64,000 bases of DNA from Furfurilactobacillus entadae (GTDB lineage Bacteria > Bacillota > Bacilli > Lactobacillales > Lactobacillaceae). Shown piece by piece: positions 48,619 through 56,515 of the stretch. Where the stretch lies: contig NZ_BQXN01000001.1 in the NCBI RefSeq assembly GCF_045862745.1, forward strand, positions 62,001 through 126,000. The letters are read 5' to 3'. A program made the position numbers and the translations under genes. The notes below the pieces were generated by a model. That model searched no databases. It was not told the DNA's origin and saw only the letters and a program-made list of their open reading frames with translations. The number at the start of each line of letters is the position of its first letter. The stretch's first letter is position 1.

Positions 48619-48735
48619 ATGCCCATGAAAATTAAGCACGTTGATAACTGTGGGTTTGAATTTGATTTATCGCCAGCAGACTTTGCGGCAGGAAAGCGGT
48701 GCTACATCCATCTGCATTGTGGCTGGGTCGGATAG
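48619..48735 (+). CDS. Tiny cysteine-containing peptide 2 (38 residues)
   Basis: Not recognised. MPMKIKHVDNCGFEFDLSPA then DFAAGKRCYIHLHCGWVG. It has three Cys and several His (NCGF, RCYIHLHCGW), which could bind a metal or form disulfides. The start ATG at 48619 is 9 bases after GGGGG; a second ATG at 48625 is possible. It starts 4 bases after the first peptide's stop codon, so translation may be coupled. Confidence 0.5.
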   Translation: MPMKIKHVDNCGFEFDLSPADFAAGKRCYIHLHCGWVG

Positions 48736-48747
48736 CATTTTATTGAA

Positions 48748-48800
48748 AAACGGTCGGCAATTACCGGATGATCAGGGACTCCGGAATTGCCGACCGCTTT
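48748..48800 (+). terminator. Terminator of the tiny-peptide unit
   Basis: CGGTCGGCAATT-A-CCGG pairs with CCGG-A-ATTGCCGACCG; TTT and AT-rich sequence follow. Confidence 0.82.
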
Positions 48801-48812
48801 AATTAATTGTAA

Positions 48813-48906
48813 GAAAAAAGACGTCCTCAACGGGACGCCAGCAAATGATAAACGACTGCTCGCTCACAGTTGGCGTTCATCGTGGATAGAAAACCTCTCC
48901 TATACC
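48813..48906 (-). ncRNA. Short minus-strand transcript with tiny frame
   Basis: Predicted RNA of about 95 bases between the promoter at 48913-48941 and a terminator: on the minus strand GGCGTCC pairs with GGACGTC through one G-U pair, followed by TTTTTTCTT (48811-48819). It contains a ribosome-binding site and a 17-codon frame. It could be a small RNA or a mini-mRNA. Confidence 0.5.
48827..48880 (-). CDS. Possible 17-residue peptide
   Basis: Not recognised. MNANCERAVVYHLLASR, starting at 48880, with AGGAGAGG (48894-48901) 13 bases upstream, a wide spacing. The stop codon lies in the terminator loop, so translation to the end would disturb the hairpin, as in a leader-peptide attenuator. No gene follows closely on that strand. 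Confidence 0.4.
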   Translation of the reverse strand: MNANCERAVVYHLLASR

Positions 48907-48912
48907 AATGAC

Positions 48913-48941
48913 ATTGTAACACGATAGTCTTGCTTATACAA
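48913..48941 (-). promoter_or_regulatory. Promoter of the short minus-strand transcript
   Basis: On the minus strand: -35 TTGTAT (48936-48941), 17 bases, -10 TACAAT (48913-48918). Confidence 0.6.
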
Positions 48942-49078
48942 ACGATAGACCAATTTTAATAGTAATTTTGATTGTCTAAAATCAATAATCAGTAATTGTG
49001 GGTCTTAACTAGCGGCACCGTGAATTTCTGGTACAATTGAATTACGGGTTAAGTTTGCTGAAATAAGGAGAATGGATT

Positions 49079-49588
49079 ATGTGGAAAAAAGTTGCGGCAG
49101 CAGTGACTGTTTTAATGTGTTTAGTGGTCTTAACTGCTTGTGGACGGAAAAGTTACGCAGGGGTTCAGTTATCGGACAAAAAGTATGAACGGGTCCAAAC
49201 CTCAAACAAAAACATTGAGGCGTTAGTGACTGCGCTACAGAAGTTTCGTTATGATGATGATAAAAGTGCCCAACGGGTTTACAATGCCGCTGATAAATTA
49301 AACAAATCGTTGCAACCAGGATTAAGCACGAACCAACGGCACCATTTGGATGTTGCTTTGGGTTCTGGCACAACGGGTGTCAAAGGGATCGTTCAAAACG
49401 CCGCTAGCAAAGAATACGACTTTGACGATGAAGTTGCATCACAATTTCATGCGAACTTCCGGATTGTCTTTGATTTAGCTGCCTTCCCAATTGGCCATTC
49501 TGAACAGCAACGCAATAAGGTTGAGACGCAAATGCGGAAAGACACCAATGCGGACACAGAATTGTACAAAATTGGTGGTCAGGACTAG
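49079..49588 (+). CDS. Putative lipoprotein
   Basis: A 169-residue lipoprotein: a basic hydrophobic signal peptide (MWKKVAAAVTVLMCLVV) ends in the lipobox LTAC, with the lipidated Cys at residue 21. The mature part is helical and charged (DKKYERVQTSNKNIEALVTA and later polar helices); no known domain is recognised. It is anchored on the outer face of the membrane. AAGGAGAAT precedes the ATG. Function unknown. Confidence 0.8.
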   Translation: MWKKVAAAVTVLMCLVVLTACGRKSYAGVQLSDKKYERVQTSNKNIEALVTALQKFRYDDDKSAQRVYNAADKLNKSLQPGLSTNQRHHLDVALGSGTTGVKGIVQNAASKEYDFDDEVASQFHANFRIVFDLAAFPIGHSEQQRNKVETQMRKDTNADTELYKIGGQD

Positions 49589-49726
49589 ATTGTTGGCGAT
49601 CAATTTATAATGATTTAGTAAAGAAAGAGCCATAAACCTTAAGAAGGCTTATTAATTGCGACTTCGCCAAATAAATTGCTACACTAGATTTAATAAAGAG
49701 CGGCAATTTAGTCAGGAGGGGTTTAG

Positions 49727-49870
49727 ATGATTGCAGTTGTAATCCTAGTTGTTGTGTTAATTGGTAGTGGTGTATGGGAAATGATGAATCATTCATCTGC
49801 TGCCCATTTGACGACAAATAAAACAACGACGCGACCAGAGGGCCCTAAGCAACGGTCATTACGTCATTAA
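49727..49870 (+). CDS. Small membrane protein (47 residues)
   Basis: Not recognised. MIAVVILVVVLIGSGVWEMM is one transmembrane helix at the very N-terminus, followed by a polar tail, rich in Thr, and a basic end (GPKQRSLRH). The ribosome-binding site AGGAGGGG is strong. A terminator follows. The function is unknown. Confidence 0.65.
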   Translation: MIAVVILVVVLIGSGVWEMMNHSSAAHLTTNKTTTRPEGPKQRSLRH

Positions 49871-49888
49871 TAATGAATAAAGCTTGAT

Positions 49889-49924
49889 AAAAGTGGACCC
49901 GCCGCTGGTGGGGTCACTTTTTTG
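49889..49924 (+). terminator. Terminator after the small membrane protein
   Basis: AAAAGTG-G-ACCC pairs with GGGT-CACTTTTTT. Confidence 0.75.
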
Positions 49925-50034
49925 TTTTTACGCCGCCGCGTGCCCAAAGGAGGCGGGATTAACTAAACTGATTTAAGAAAAATCTGGTGATGTGTTGACG
50001 CACCAGTTGTTATTTGGTAAACTCGTAACGTTGT

Positions 50035-50141
50035 AATTGTGGACTTCCACACTGCAACCGCACATGCTAAGTCTTAAGTTTAGTTCATTTCGGTGGGCTG
50101 GCGCTTAGTTTTGGCGAGTCTGAGATTCTAATTTAAGGAGG
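50035..50141 (+). promoter_or_regulatory. L21 leader upstream of rplU
   Basis: A structured leader of about 100 bases directly before the Shine-Dalgarno sequence of rplU. Its position and the short G/C-rich pieces (GGTGGGCTGGCGC, TTTGGCGAGTCTGAGATTC) match the ribosomal-protein L21 leader found before rplU in Firmicutes. It is recognised by place more than by a full structural match. The rplU-prp-rpmA mRNA would be controlled by it. Confidence 0.6.
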
Positions 50142-50149
50142 TGCACAAC

Positions 50150-50473
50150 GTGTACGCAATTATCAAAACTGGTGGTAAGCAATACAAGGTTGAAAAGGGT
50201 TCACCTATCTTTGTTGAAAAACTTGATGCAAAGGAAGGCGACAAGGTTACCTTTGACGAAGTTGTTTTGGTTGCTAGCCGTGCCATTAAAGTAGGAACAC
50301 CTTTTGTTGAAGGTGCTTCAGTTACTGGGACTGTTGAAAAGCAAGGCAAGGAAAAGAAGGTTGTTACCTTCAAGTACAAAGCCAAGAAGAACCAACACAC
50401 TAAGACGGGACACCGTCAACCTTACACGCGTGTTATGATCGATGACATTGAAGGCGCTGCAGCCTCAAAGTAA
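50150..50473 (+). CDS. rplU: 50S ribosomal protein L21
   Basis: A 107-residue ribosomal protein: MYAIIKTGGKQYKVEKGSPI, then KVGTPFVEGASVTG and the C-terminal KKNQHTKTGHRQPYTRVMI with the usual L21 end. The start is the GTG at 50150, 8 bases after AAGGAGG; the in-frame GTG at 50141 overlaps that ribosome-binding site. The C-terminal tail is a few residues longer than in most relatives. Confidence 0.95.
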   Translation: MYAIIKTGGKQYKVEKGSPIFVEKLDAKEGDKVTFDEVVLVASRAIKVGTPFVEGASVTGTVEKQGKEKKVVTFKYKAKKNQHTKTGHRQPYTRVMIDDIEGAAASK

Positions 50474-50518
50474 TGTCGTTTGTTTCAGAACCGCTCGCTT
50501 AAACCACGCTAAGAAGAT

Positions 50519-50848
50519 ATGATAAAAGTTGATATTTCAAGAAATGCCCAGCACCAGCTGACCACGTTTACCATGACGGGTCACGCTGGCGCGGGGGAAT
50601 ACGGTGAAGACATTGTGTGCGCTGCTGTGTCAGTGCTCGCAATAACCACTGTTAATGCTTTAGATGCAGTGGCCGGGGTTCACCCGGAAATTACATCAGA
50701 TGATGATAACGGTGGCTACTTGAAAGTGGTCATGCATGATCGCAATCAAGCCGCGGAGACGATTCTCGCAACGTTCACATTGGGACTAACGCAGGTCGCT
50801 CAGAAATACTCACAGTTCATGACGATTAGTGATGGTCACTTTATTTAA
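50519..50848 (+). CDS. prp: Ribosomal-processing cysteine protease Prp
   Basis: A 109-residue protease of the Prp/YsxB family. The catalytic dyad is visible: His in FTMTGHAGAGEYGEDIVCA (GHA, residue 22) and Cys in DIVCAAVSVL (residue 34). It removes the N-terminal extension of L27 encoded by the next gene. Its place between rplU and rpmA is constant in Firmicutes that have the extension. Confidence 0.95.
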   Translation: MIKVDISRNAQHQLTTFTMTGHAGAGEYGEDIVCAAVSVLAITTVNALDAVAGVHPEITSDDDNGGYLKVVMHDRNQAAETILATFTLGLTQVAQKYSQFMTISDGHFI

Positions 50849-50863
50849 TGGAGGTGTAACCAC

Positions 50864-51157
50864 ATGTTATTGGATATGAATTTACAATTCTTCGCTCACC
50901 ATAAGGGGGGCGGATCAACTGCCAACGGTCGTGATTCAGCTGGTCGTCGTTTAGGGACTAAACGTGCCGACGGTCAACAGATCAACGCCGGTTCCATCAT
51001 CTACCGTCAACGCGGTACGCACATCTTACCAGGCCTTAACGTAGGTCGCGGTGGCGATGACACGTTATTTGCATTGACTGATGGTGTTGTTAAGTTTGAA
51101 CGTAAGGGTAAGGATCGCCGTCAGGTATCTGTTTACCCAGCTGTTGAAGCTGAATAA
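50864..51157 (+). CDS. rpmA: 50S ribosomal protein L27 with cleaved N-terminal extension
   Basis: A 97-residue precursor. The N-terminus MLLDMNLQFFAHHKGGGSTA contains the Prp cleavage site after FF, leaving AHHKGGG, the form needed at the peptidyl-transferase centre. The core SIIYRQRGTHILPGLNVGRG (split, about 44-65) and KFERKGKDRRQVSVYP are typical of L27. GGAGGTG precedes the ATG. It is the last gene of the operon. Confidence 0.96.
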   Translation: MLLDMNLQFFAHHKGGGSTANGRDSAGRRLGTKRADGQQINAGSIIYRQRGTHILPGLNVGRGGDDTLFALTDGVVKFERKGKDRRQVSVYPAVEAE

Positions 51158-51168
51158 TTAAGCAGTCA

Positions 51169-51206
51169 AACGGGTTTAATGTGCAAACATTAAGCTCGTT
51201 TTTTTT
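51169..51206 (+). terminator. Terminator after rpmA
   Basis: AACGGGTTTAATGT pairs with ACATTAAGCTCGTT with G-U pairs, followed by TTTTTT. Confidence 0.85.
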
Positions 51207-51237
51207 ATTTTGTTAAGTCGTGAGAGGAGTGGGGTTA

Positions 51238-52308
51238 ATGATCAGTGAACAACGCACAGCCCTGGTTCAAACCCAGTTGGCTAAGTTTCGGATCGATGCA
51301 CTATTGGTGACGGATGTGACTAATTTGCAGTATCTAACCGGACTGGCTGACTTAGAGGGTTGTTTAGTGATTACCCAAACGTCAGTGGCCCTCATTACCG
51401 ACCGCCGGTTTGAAACGGTGGCGCAAACGGTCCTTCCAGCAACAGTTGACGTTATTTTGACGCGAGACTACTGGCAAGCCGTGGTGAATTTCACCCAATC
51501 TGCACACATTGATGTGCTTGGCTTTGAAGATTCAATGCCGTATGCGGTGTGGTCGTGGCTGGACGAAATGCTCCTGGCGGACTTTGTCGGGTTAACGGGT
51601 GTTGTTGAGGCCGTTCGTCGCTTTAAGGCACCGGCCGAGCAAGCGGCGTTACGTAAATCGTGTGCGGTGGCCGTTGCTGGTTACGCAGCTCTCATGGCTC
51701 ATGTTCATGTGGGGATGACGGAACGCAAAGTGGCTAACTGGCTGGACGCGTGGATGCGTGATCATGGGGCGACACACGCCTCGTTTGAAACGATTGTCGC
51801 TAGTGGTGTCCGGGCAGCTGAACCCCATGGTGCGGCAACGACCAAGCCGTTAGCACTAGGGGGGCTTGTCACAGTCGATTTCGGTTATTATGTTGATGAG
51901 TACACGTCGGACATGACGCGGACGTTTGCCTTAGGGACCCCCGCACCAGAATTGGTGACGATCTATAAGGCCGTTCAGACGGCAAACGAAGCCGTGATCA
52001 ATGCGGTGAAACCGGGGGTTACTGGGCCAATGTTGGACCAAACCGGTCGTGAACTCATCGAAAATGCCGGTTATGGCGCAGCATTTAATCACGGGATGGG
52101 GCACGGAATTGGGTTGTCGATCCACGAAATGCCGGTAAGCTACAGCGCCATGAGTGATTATGTGGCTCAAACCAATGAAATTCTCACGGTTGAACCCGGA
52201 ATTTACGTTCCTGGCCTTGGTGGCGTGCGGATCGAAGACGATGTACTGGTGACGGCAACCGGTGTTGAAATCCTCACACCAGCCCCAAAAACGTTACAAA
52301 TTTTGTGA
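51238..52308 (+). CDS. pepP: M24-family aminopeptidase (Xaa-Pro dipeptidase type)
   Basis: A 356-residue metallopeptidase that cleaves X-Pro bonds. The N-terminal creatinase-like domain (about 1-125) has LLVTDVTNLQYLTGL. The pita-bread domain has the metal ligands in VDFGYYVDEYTSDMTRTF (two Asp, about 216-233), HGMGHGIGLSIHE (His about 287-297), TVEPGIYVPG (Glu) and GVRIEDDVLVT (Glu). The start is the ATG at 51238 after GAGAGGAG; an upstream GTG in frame is rejected. efp follows, as in most Firmicutes. Confidence 0.93.
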   Translation: MISEQRTALVQTQLAKFRIDALLVTDVTNLQYLTGLADLEGCLVITQTSVALITDRRFETVAQTVLPATVDVILTRDYWQAVVNFTQSAHIDVLGFEDSMPYAVWSWLDEMLLADFVGLTGVVEAVRRFKAPAEQAALRKSCAVAVAGYAALMAHVHVGMTERKVANWLDAWMRDHGATHASFETIVASGVRAAEPHGAATTKPLALGGLVTVDFGYYVDEYTSDMTRTFALGTPAPELVTIYKAVQTANEAVINAVKPGVTGPMLDQTGRELIENAGYGAAFNHGMGHGIGLSIHEMPVSYSAMSDYVAQTNEILTVEPGIYVPGLGGVRIEDDVLVTATGVEILTPAPKTLQIL

Positions 52309-52327
52309 GTGATTGAATCCCCTGCTA

Positions 52328-52357
52328 TTGCAACGGCGGGGCGCGTTACTGTATACT
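52328..52357 (+). promoter_or_regulatory. Promoter of efp
   Basis: -35 TTGCAA (52328-52333), an 18-base spacer and -10 TATACT (52352-52357), with an extended TG. Confidence 0.6.
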
Positions 52358-52387
52358 GAACAAGAATGAATTTTAGGAGGAACAATT

Positions 52388-52948
52388 ATGTCAATCTCAA
52401 CTGCAGATTTTAAAAACGGCCTTACGATTGAAGTCGATCATGCTATCTGGCGGATCGTGGAATTCCAACACGTTAAGCCCGGAAAGGGTGGCGCGTTTGT
52501 CCGTTCTAAGTTAAAGAACTTACGGACTGGTGCCGTTCAAGAAAAGACTTTTCGTGCCGGTGCAAAGATGGAATTAGCTGAAATTGCCCAGGCAAAGATG
52601 CAGTACCTGTACAACGATGGTGCTAACTACGTGTTCATGGACACGGATACGTATGACCAAGTTTCCATTCCAAACGATCAAATGAAGGATGCTTCTAAGT
52701 ACCTGTTGGAAAACATGGAAGTCAGCGTAACGTCATTTGGTAACGAAATCTTGGGTGTTGAAGTGCCTAACACCGTTACATTAGAAGTTGCTGAAACAGA
52801 ACCCGGCATCCGTGGCGACACGGCTACTGGTGGCTCAAAGCCTGCAACCATGGAAACTGGTTTGGTTGTTCAAGTGCCATTCTTTGTTAACGCAGGGGAC
52901 AAGTTGATCATTAACACGCAAGAAGCTTCGTACGTTTCTCGCGCGTAG
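52388..52948 (+). CDS. efp: Elongation factor P
   Basis: A 186-residue translation factor that relieves stalling at polyproline. Three OB-like domains: the N-terminal KOW-like with the modified-Lys loop QHVKPGKGGAFVR (Lys about residue 32), the middle domain with EVPNTVTLEVAETEPGIRGDT, split, and the C-terminal VVQVPFFVNAGDKLIINT, which carries the usual end. AGGAGGAAC precedes the ATG. Confidence 0.96.
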   Translation: MSISTADFKNGLTIEVDHAIWRIVEFQHVKPGKGGAFVRSKLKNLRTGAVQEKTFRAGAKMELAEIAQAKMQYLYNDGANYVFMDTDTYDQVSIPNDQMKDASKYLLENMEVSVTSFGNEILGVEVPNTVTLEVAETEPGIRGDTATGGSKPATMETGLVVQVPFFVNAGDKLIINTQEASYVSRA

Positions 52949-52966
52949 TTCAGATTGGAGGCCATT

Positions 52967-53434
52967 ATGCCTGAAGTCAATAACATTACATTGAACCAAC
53001 CGGCTGATGCTTTAGGAACCATTGAAATCGCGGCGGACGTTTTGGAAATTATTGTTGGTGCAGCGGCAAGCCAAGTAGACGGTGTGAACCGGATGCGGGG
53101 CACGATTGCAAACAACGTTTCCGAACTGTTCGGCCGGACGGAACTTAGCAAGGGTGTTAAACTCAGCATCGATCACGACACCATTTCTGTCGATGTGTTT
53201 GTTTACCTTGACTATGGGGTTAATGTGCCTAAGGTTGCTTTAGCAATGCAGGATAAAGTGAAGCAACAAGTTTCATTGATGACTGAATTAGCCATCAACG
53301 AAGTGAACGTGCACATCGTTGGCATCGTTCCAGAAAAAAATGACTCAGAGATTGACCCTGACGATATTTTTGGCGATCATGCACAGGCCACGGATGTAAC
53401 GGGGACCCAGTCTAGTAAAGATGGTGACCGGTAG
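52967..53434 (+). CDS. Asp23/Gls24 envelope-stress protein (YqhY type)
   Basis: A 155-residue Asp23-family protein with the core IEIAADVLEIIVGAAASQVDGV, split, and DVFVYLDYGVNVPKVALAMQ. YqhY-type members sit next to accBC or nusB and influence fatty acid synthesis and the membrane in Bacillales. The start is the ATG at 52967 after TTGGAGG; the TTG used by the longer frame overlaps that site. It forms an operon with nusB, whose GTG overlaps its stop codon. Confidence 0.9.
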   Translation: MPEVNNITLNQPADALGTIEIAADVLEIIVGAAASQVDGVNRMRGTIANNVSELFGRTELSKGVKLSIDHDTISVDVFVYLDYGVNVPKVALAMQDKVKQQVSLMTELAINEVNVHIVGIVPEKNDSEIDPDDIFGDHAQATDVTGTQSSKDGDR

Positions 53435-53862
53435 TGGAGTTAACGAGACATCAAATTAGAGCAATCGCGTTTCAAGTTCTTTTTGCAAAGAACGCGAACG
53501 CCGACGCTGATTTAGACGCGTTGTATCGGCAATTATTGTCGACAGCAGACGATCAGCCAACCATTGTGCCAGAGTACCTCGTAACCTTGGTTAACGGTGT
53601 TTTGGCGAAAACGCCAGAGCTAGATGAACAAATTGGTCAAAACTTGGCTGACAAGTGGACGGTTAAACGACTGTCAAATCCCGATTTGATCATTCTCCGG
53701 TTAGGTTTGTACGAGATGGAATTTTCCGCAGAAGTACCAACCCGGGTTGCGTTAAACGAAGCCCTGGAGCTTGCTAAAGAATTTTCCGATGATACATCAC
53801 GCCGTTTTGTTAACGGGGTGCTTTCAAAACTCTTCGATGAGGCTGATCGCACCGCTGAATAG
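53434..53862 (+). CDS. nusB: Transcription antitermination factor NusB
   Basis: A 142-residue all-helical RNA-binding protein of rRNA antitermination complexes. Typical regions are MELTRHQIRAIAFQVLFAK at the start, LADKWTVKRLSNPDLIILRL (split) and PTRVALNEALELAKEFSDDTS followed by RFVNGVLSKL. The start GTG shares a base with the stop of the Asp23-like gene. A long terminator follows. Confidence 0.95.
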   Translation: MELTRHQIRAIAFQVLFAKNANADADLDALYRQLLSTADDQPTIVPEYLVTLVNGVLAKTPELDEQIGQNLADKWTVKRLSNPDLIILRLGLYEMEFSAEVPTRVALNEALELAKEFSDDTSRRFVNGVLSKLFDEADRTAE

Positions 53863-53869
53863 TCGGCTT

Positions 53870-53943
53870 AACACCAGTTTTTGTTGTAACGAAGTTCCGT
53901 TGATGAAATTCGCGGAGCCGTTATGAGAAAGACTGGTGTTTTT
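53870..53943 (+). terminator. Long hairpin terminator after nusB
   Basis: AACACCAGTTTTT pairs with AAAGACTGGTGTT, with inner TAACG/CGTTA and GTTCCG/CGGAGC pairing. TTTTT follows. Confidence 0.8.
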
Positions 53944-54049
53944 GTGTCAACTGGGCATAATTGAGCGAGGAGATTGGTCCGGAATGTACATTTATCGGGG
54001 CTGAATGTGGTAAAATTTATGCAGTATAAAATAATAAAGGGGCGATGAC

Positions 54050-54919
54050 ATGACGGCGACAATCATTGATGGACGGCAAATTGCCAAGGAATTAAACGAA
54101 CAAACAGCTGTCCAAACGGCAGCATTGACGCAACAAGGTGTCATTCCTGGCTTAGCAGTCATTATGGTCGGTGATGACCCAGCAAGTGCCATTTATGTCC
54201 GTAACAAGGAACGACGGGCGGCTAAATTGAAATTTAATTCAGTGGTTAAGCGGCTCCCGGAAACTGCTTCGCAGGCGGAAGTAATTGCCCTGGTGGAACG
54301 ATACAATCAGGATCCTGAAATTCACGGAATTCTTGTTCAGTCGCCAATGCCAGCGCAGATTGATGAGGCGGCGGTGGTGCTCGCCATTGATCCGAAAAAG
54401 GATGTCGATGGCCTTCACCCAACTAACTTGGGGCGGCTGTTTGCTGATATTGGGGATCATTATCCAGTGGCTTGTACCCCAAAGGGGATCATGACGATGC
54501 TTCACCATGAACAGGTGCCACTGGCAGGTAAACAGGTCGTGATGATCGGCCGGAGCCGACTGGTTGGAAAACCCATGATGGCACTACTGAATAATGCAAA
54601 CGCAACGGTGACACTGGCGCATCGGTATACGGATGACTTAGCATCACTTACCCAAGCGGCGGACGTGGTGATTGTTGCCGTTGGTCAGGCAGATTTATTA
54701 ACGGCGGCCATGGTGAAACCTGGTGCCACGGTGATCGACGTTGGCATGAACCGGCGTGAAGACGGAACGTTAACGGGTGATGCTGCCGCTGATGTTGAAA
54801 CAGTGGCTGGTCGGCTAACGCCCGTTCCCGGTGGGGTTGGCCCAATGACGATCGCAACGTTAATGCAGCAGACCGTGCAGTTAGCGGCGTGGCAAACGGG
54901 TAAGCAGGTGACCGACTAA
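54050..54919 (+). CDS. folD: Methylenetetrahydrofolate dehydrogenase / cyclohydrolase
   Basis: A 289-residue bifunctional folate enzyme that interconverts 5,10-methylene-THF and 10-formyl-THF. The family motifs YVRNKERRA (Lys and Tyr of the active site, about residues 44-52), HGILVQSPMPAQID (about 93-106) and PGGVGPMTIATLM (about 261-273) are clear; the Rossmann part has VVMIGRSRLVGKPM. It overlaps xseA through TAATG. Confidence 0.96.
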   Translation: MTATIIDGRQIAKELNEQTAVQTAALTQQGVIPGLAVIMVGDDPASAIYVRNKERRAAKLKFNSVVKRLPETASQAEVIALVERYNQDPEIHGILVQSPMPAQIDEAAVVLAIDPKKDVDGLHPTNLGRLFADIGDHYPVACTPKGIMTMLHHEQVPLAGKQVVMIGRSRLVGKPMMALLNNANATVTLAHRYTDDLASLTQAADVVIVAVGQADLLTAAMVKPGATVIDVGMNRREDGTLTGDAAADVETVAGRLTPVPGGVGPMTIATLMQQTVQLAAWQTGKQVTD

Positions 54920-56271
54920 TGTCAGAACCAGAGTATTTAACGGTCACCACGTTGACCCGGTACCTCAAGCGTAAGTTTGACGCTGATCCATACCTTGGCC
55001 GGGTTTACCTAACGGGTGAAATTTCTAACTTTCGCCCCCGGCCCAATGCCCACCAGTACTTCAGTTTGAAGGACGACCACGCAAAAATTAGTGCCATCAT
55101 GTTTAAATCAGCGTTTAGCAAGGTGAAATTTCAGCCTGAAGAAGGGATGAAGGTGCTGGTGACCGGGCGGATTTCCTTGTACGAGGCGTCTGGGAGCTAC
55201 CAAATCTATGTGGAGCGAATGGAGCCAGATGGGGTTGGGGCACTGTACCAAGCGTACGAGCAGCTGAAGAAGAAGCTGGCGGCGGAAGGCTTGTTTGCAC
55301 AGGCCAAACGACCACTTCCCCGTTATCCAAAGCGGATCGCAGTCATTACGAGTCCTTCCGGTGCCGTGATTCGGGACATCATTACGACAACGAGACGCCG
55401 GTATCCCATCGCGCAGCTGGTGTTATTTCCCGCCCAGGTTCAGGGGGATGCTGCCGCCGCAGAATTAACTGCGCGCATTCAACAGGTAAACGCCCGTGGC
55501 GATTTCGATACGCTAATTATTGGCCGTGGTGGTGGGTCCATCGAAGACCTCTGGCCGTTTAACGAGGAAATAGTGGCGCGGGCAATTGCTGACAGTGTGA
55601 TTCCAGTGATTTCATCCGTTGGACATGAAACGGATACAACAATTGCCGATCTTGTGGCCGATGTACGGGCGGCAACTCCGACTGCGGCGGCCGAATTAGC
55701 CACACCGGTATTGAGTGAAACACTTTTGGGGTTAACCCAATTACGGAACCGTTTATTCCAAGCCCTTGAAACAAAGGTGAAGGTGGGGCGGCAACAGTTG
55801 GCCCGGGTCCAACAGGCCTACGTCTTTACGCAACCCCAGCGGTTGTACGAAGGGTACGCCCAGCGTGTGGGTCAATTGACCGACCAATTACAACACGCGC
55901 AGCAACAAATTCTTGCGGGGAAACAGCAACAGTTTGTCACCGTCCATGCCCGTTTAAATAGTCGGTTGCTATCGACACGACTAACGCGGTTACAGGATCA
56001 ATTGACCCGGCAACAGCAACAACTTGACCGCGTGCAAACAACGTTTATTCAGGAGCGGCAGACGACAGTGGCTGGTTTAATTGAACAACTCGATCTTTTA
56101 AGCCCGCTCAAGGTGATGACCCGTGGATATAGCTACGTGACGCAGGATGATCAGGTGGTTAAATCTGCCCGCCAATTAGTTGTTGGCGAACAGGTAACGT
56201 TGCACCTAGCTGATGGTCAAGCACAGGCAACCATTAAAACAACAACAGAGGAGCAAACAGATGGCAAGTGA
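54919..56271 (+). CDS. xseA: Exonuclease VII large subunit
   Basis: A 450-residue large subunit of exonuclease VII, which degrades single-stranded DNA into oligonucleotides. It has the N-terminal OB domain (YLTVTTLTRYLKRKFDADPYL, split, to about 100), the catalytic core with RIAVITSPSGAVIRDI (about 136-151), RGGGSIEDLWPFNEE and SSVGHETDTTIADLVAD, and a long coiled-coil tail (about 270-400). It is translationally coupled to folD and overlaps xseB by 11 bases. Confidence 0.96.
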   Translation: MSEPEYLTVTTLTRYLKRKFDADPYLGRVYLTGEISNFRPRPNAHQYFSLKDDHAKISAIMFKSAFSKVKFQPEEGMKVLVTGRISLYEASGSYQIYVERMEPDGVGALYQAYEQLKKKLAAEGLFAQAKRPLPRYPKRIAVITSPSGAVIRDIITTTRRRYPIAQLVLFPAQVQGDAAAAELTARIQQVNARGDFDTLIIGRGGGSIEDLWPFNEEIVARAIADSVIPVISSVGHETDTTIADLVADVRAATPTAAAELATPVLSETLLGLTQLRNRLFQALETKVKVGRQQLARVQQAYVFTQPQRLYEGYAQRVGQLTDQLQHAQQQILAGKQQQFVTVHARLNSRLLSTRLTRLQDQLTRQQQQLDRVQTTFIQERQTTVAGLIEQLDLLSPLKVMTRGYSYVTQDDQVVKSARQLVVGEQVTLHLADGQAQATIKTTTEEQTDGK

Positions 56272-56515
56272 AGAAAAGAAGCAGCCGACCTTTGAAGAAA
56301 ATTTAGCGACCCTCCAAGAAATTGTGAATCAATTGGAACAGGGTGATGTGCCGTTAGAAACGGCGTTGACGCAGTTTCAAGCGGGCGTTAAATTAAGCAA
56401 GCAGCTGCAAGATACCCTGACTAATGCTGAACAGACATTGACCAAAATGATGGATGAAAATGGCGATGAGACCGCCTTTGAAACGGCACAACCAGCGGAT
56501 GGCAATGATGAATGA
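56261..56515 (+). CDS. xseB: Exonuclease VII small subunit
   Basis: An 84-residue small subunit that wraps the XseA coiled-coil. The family motif FEENLATLQEIVNQLEQGDVPLE is seen (split at about 11-33), followed by LTQFQAGVKLSKQL. The start is the ATG at 56261 after GAGGAG; the longer frame from 56213 reads through that site. Confidence 0.95.
   Translation: MASEEKKQPTFEENLATLQEIVNQLEQGDVPLETALTQFQAGVKLSKQLQDTLTNAEQTLTKMMDENGDETAFETAQPADGNDE

Noticed and set aside
48541..48735. 64-residue frame at the tiny-peptide unit
   Set aside because: Its upstream start has no ribosome-binding site; the shorter frame from 48619 in the same frame has one.
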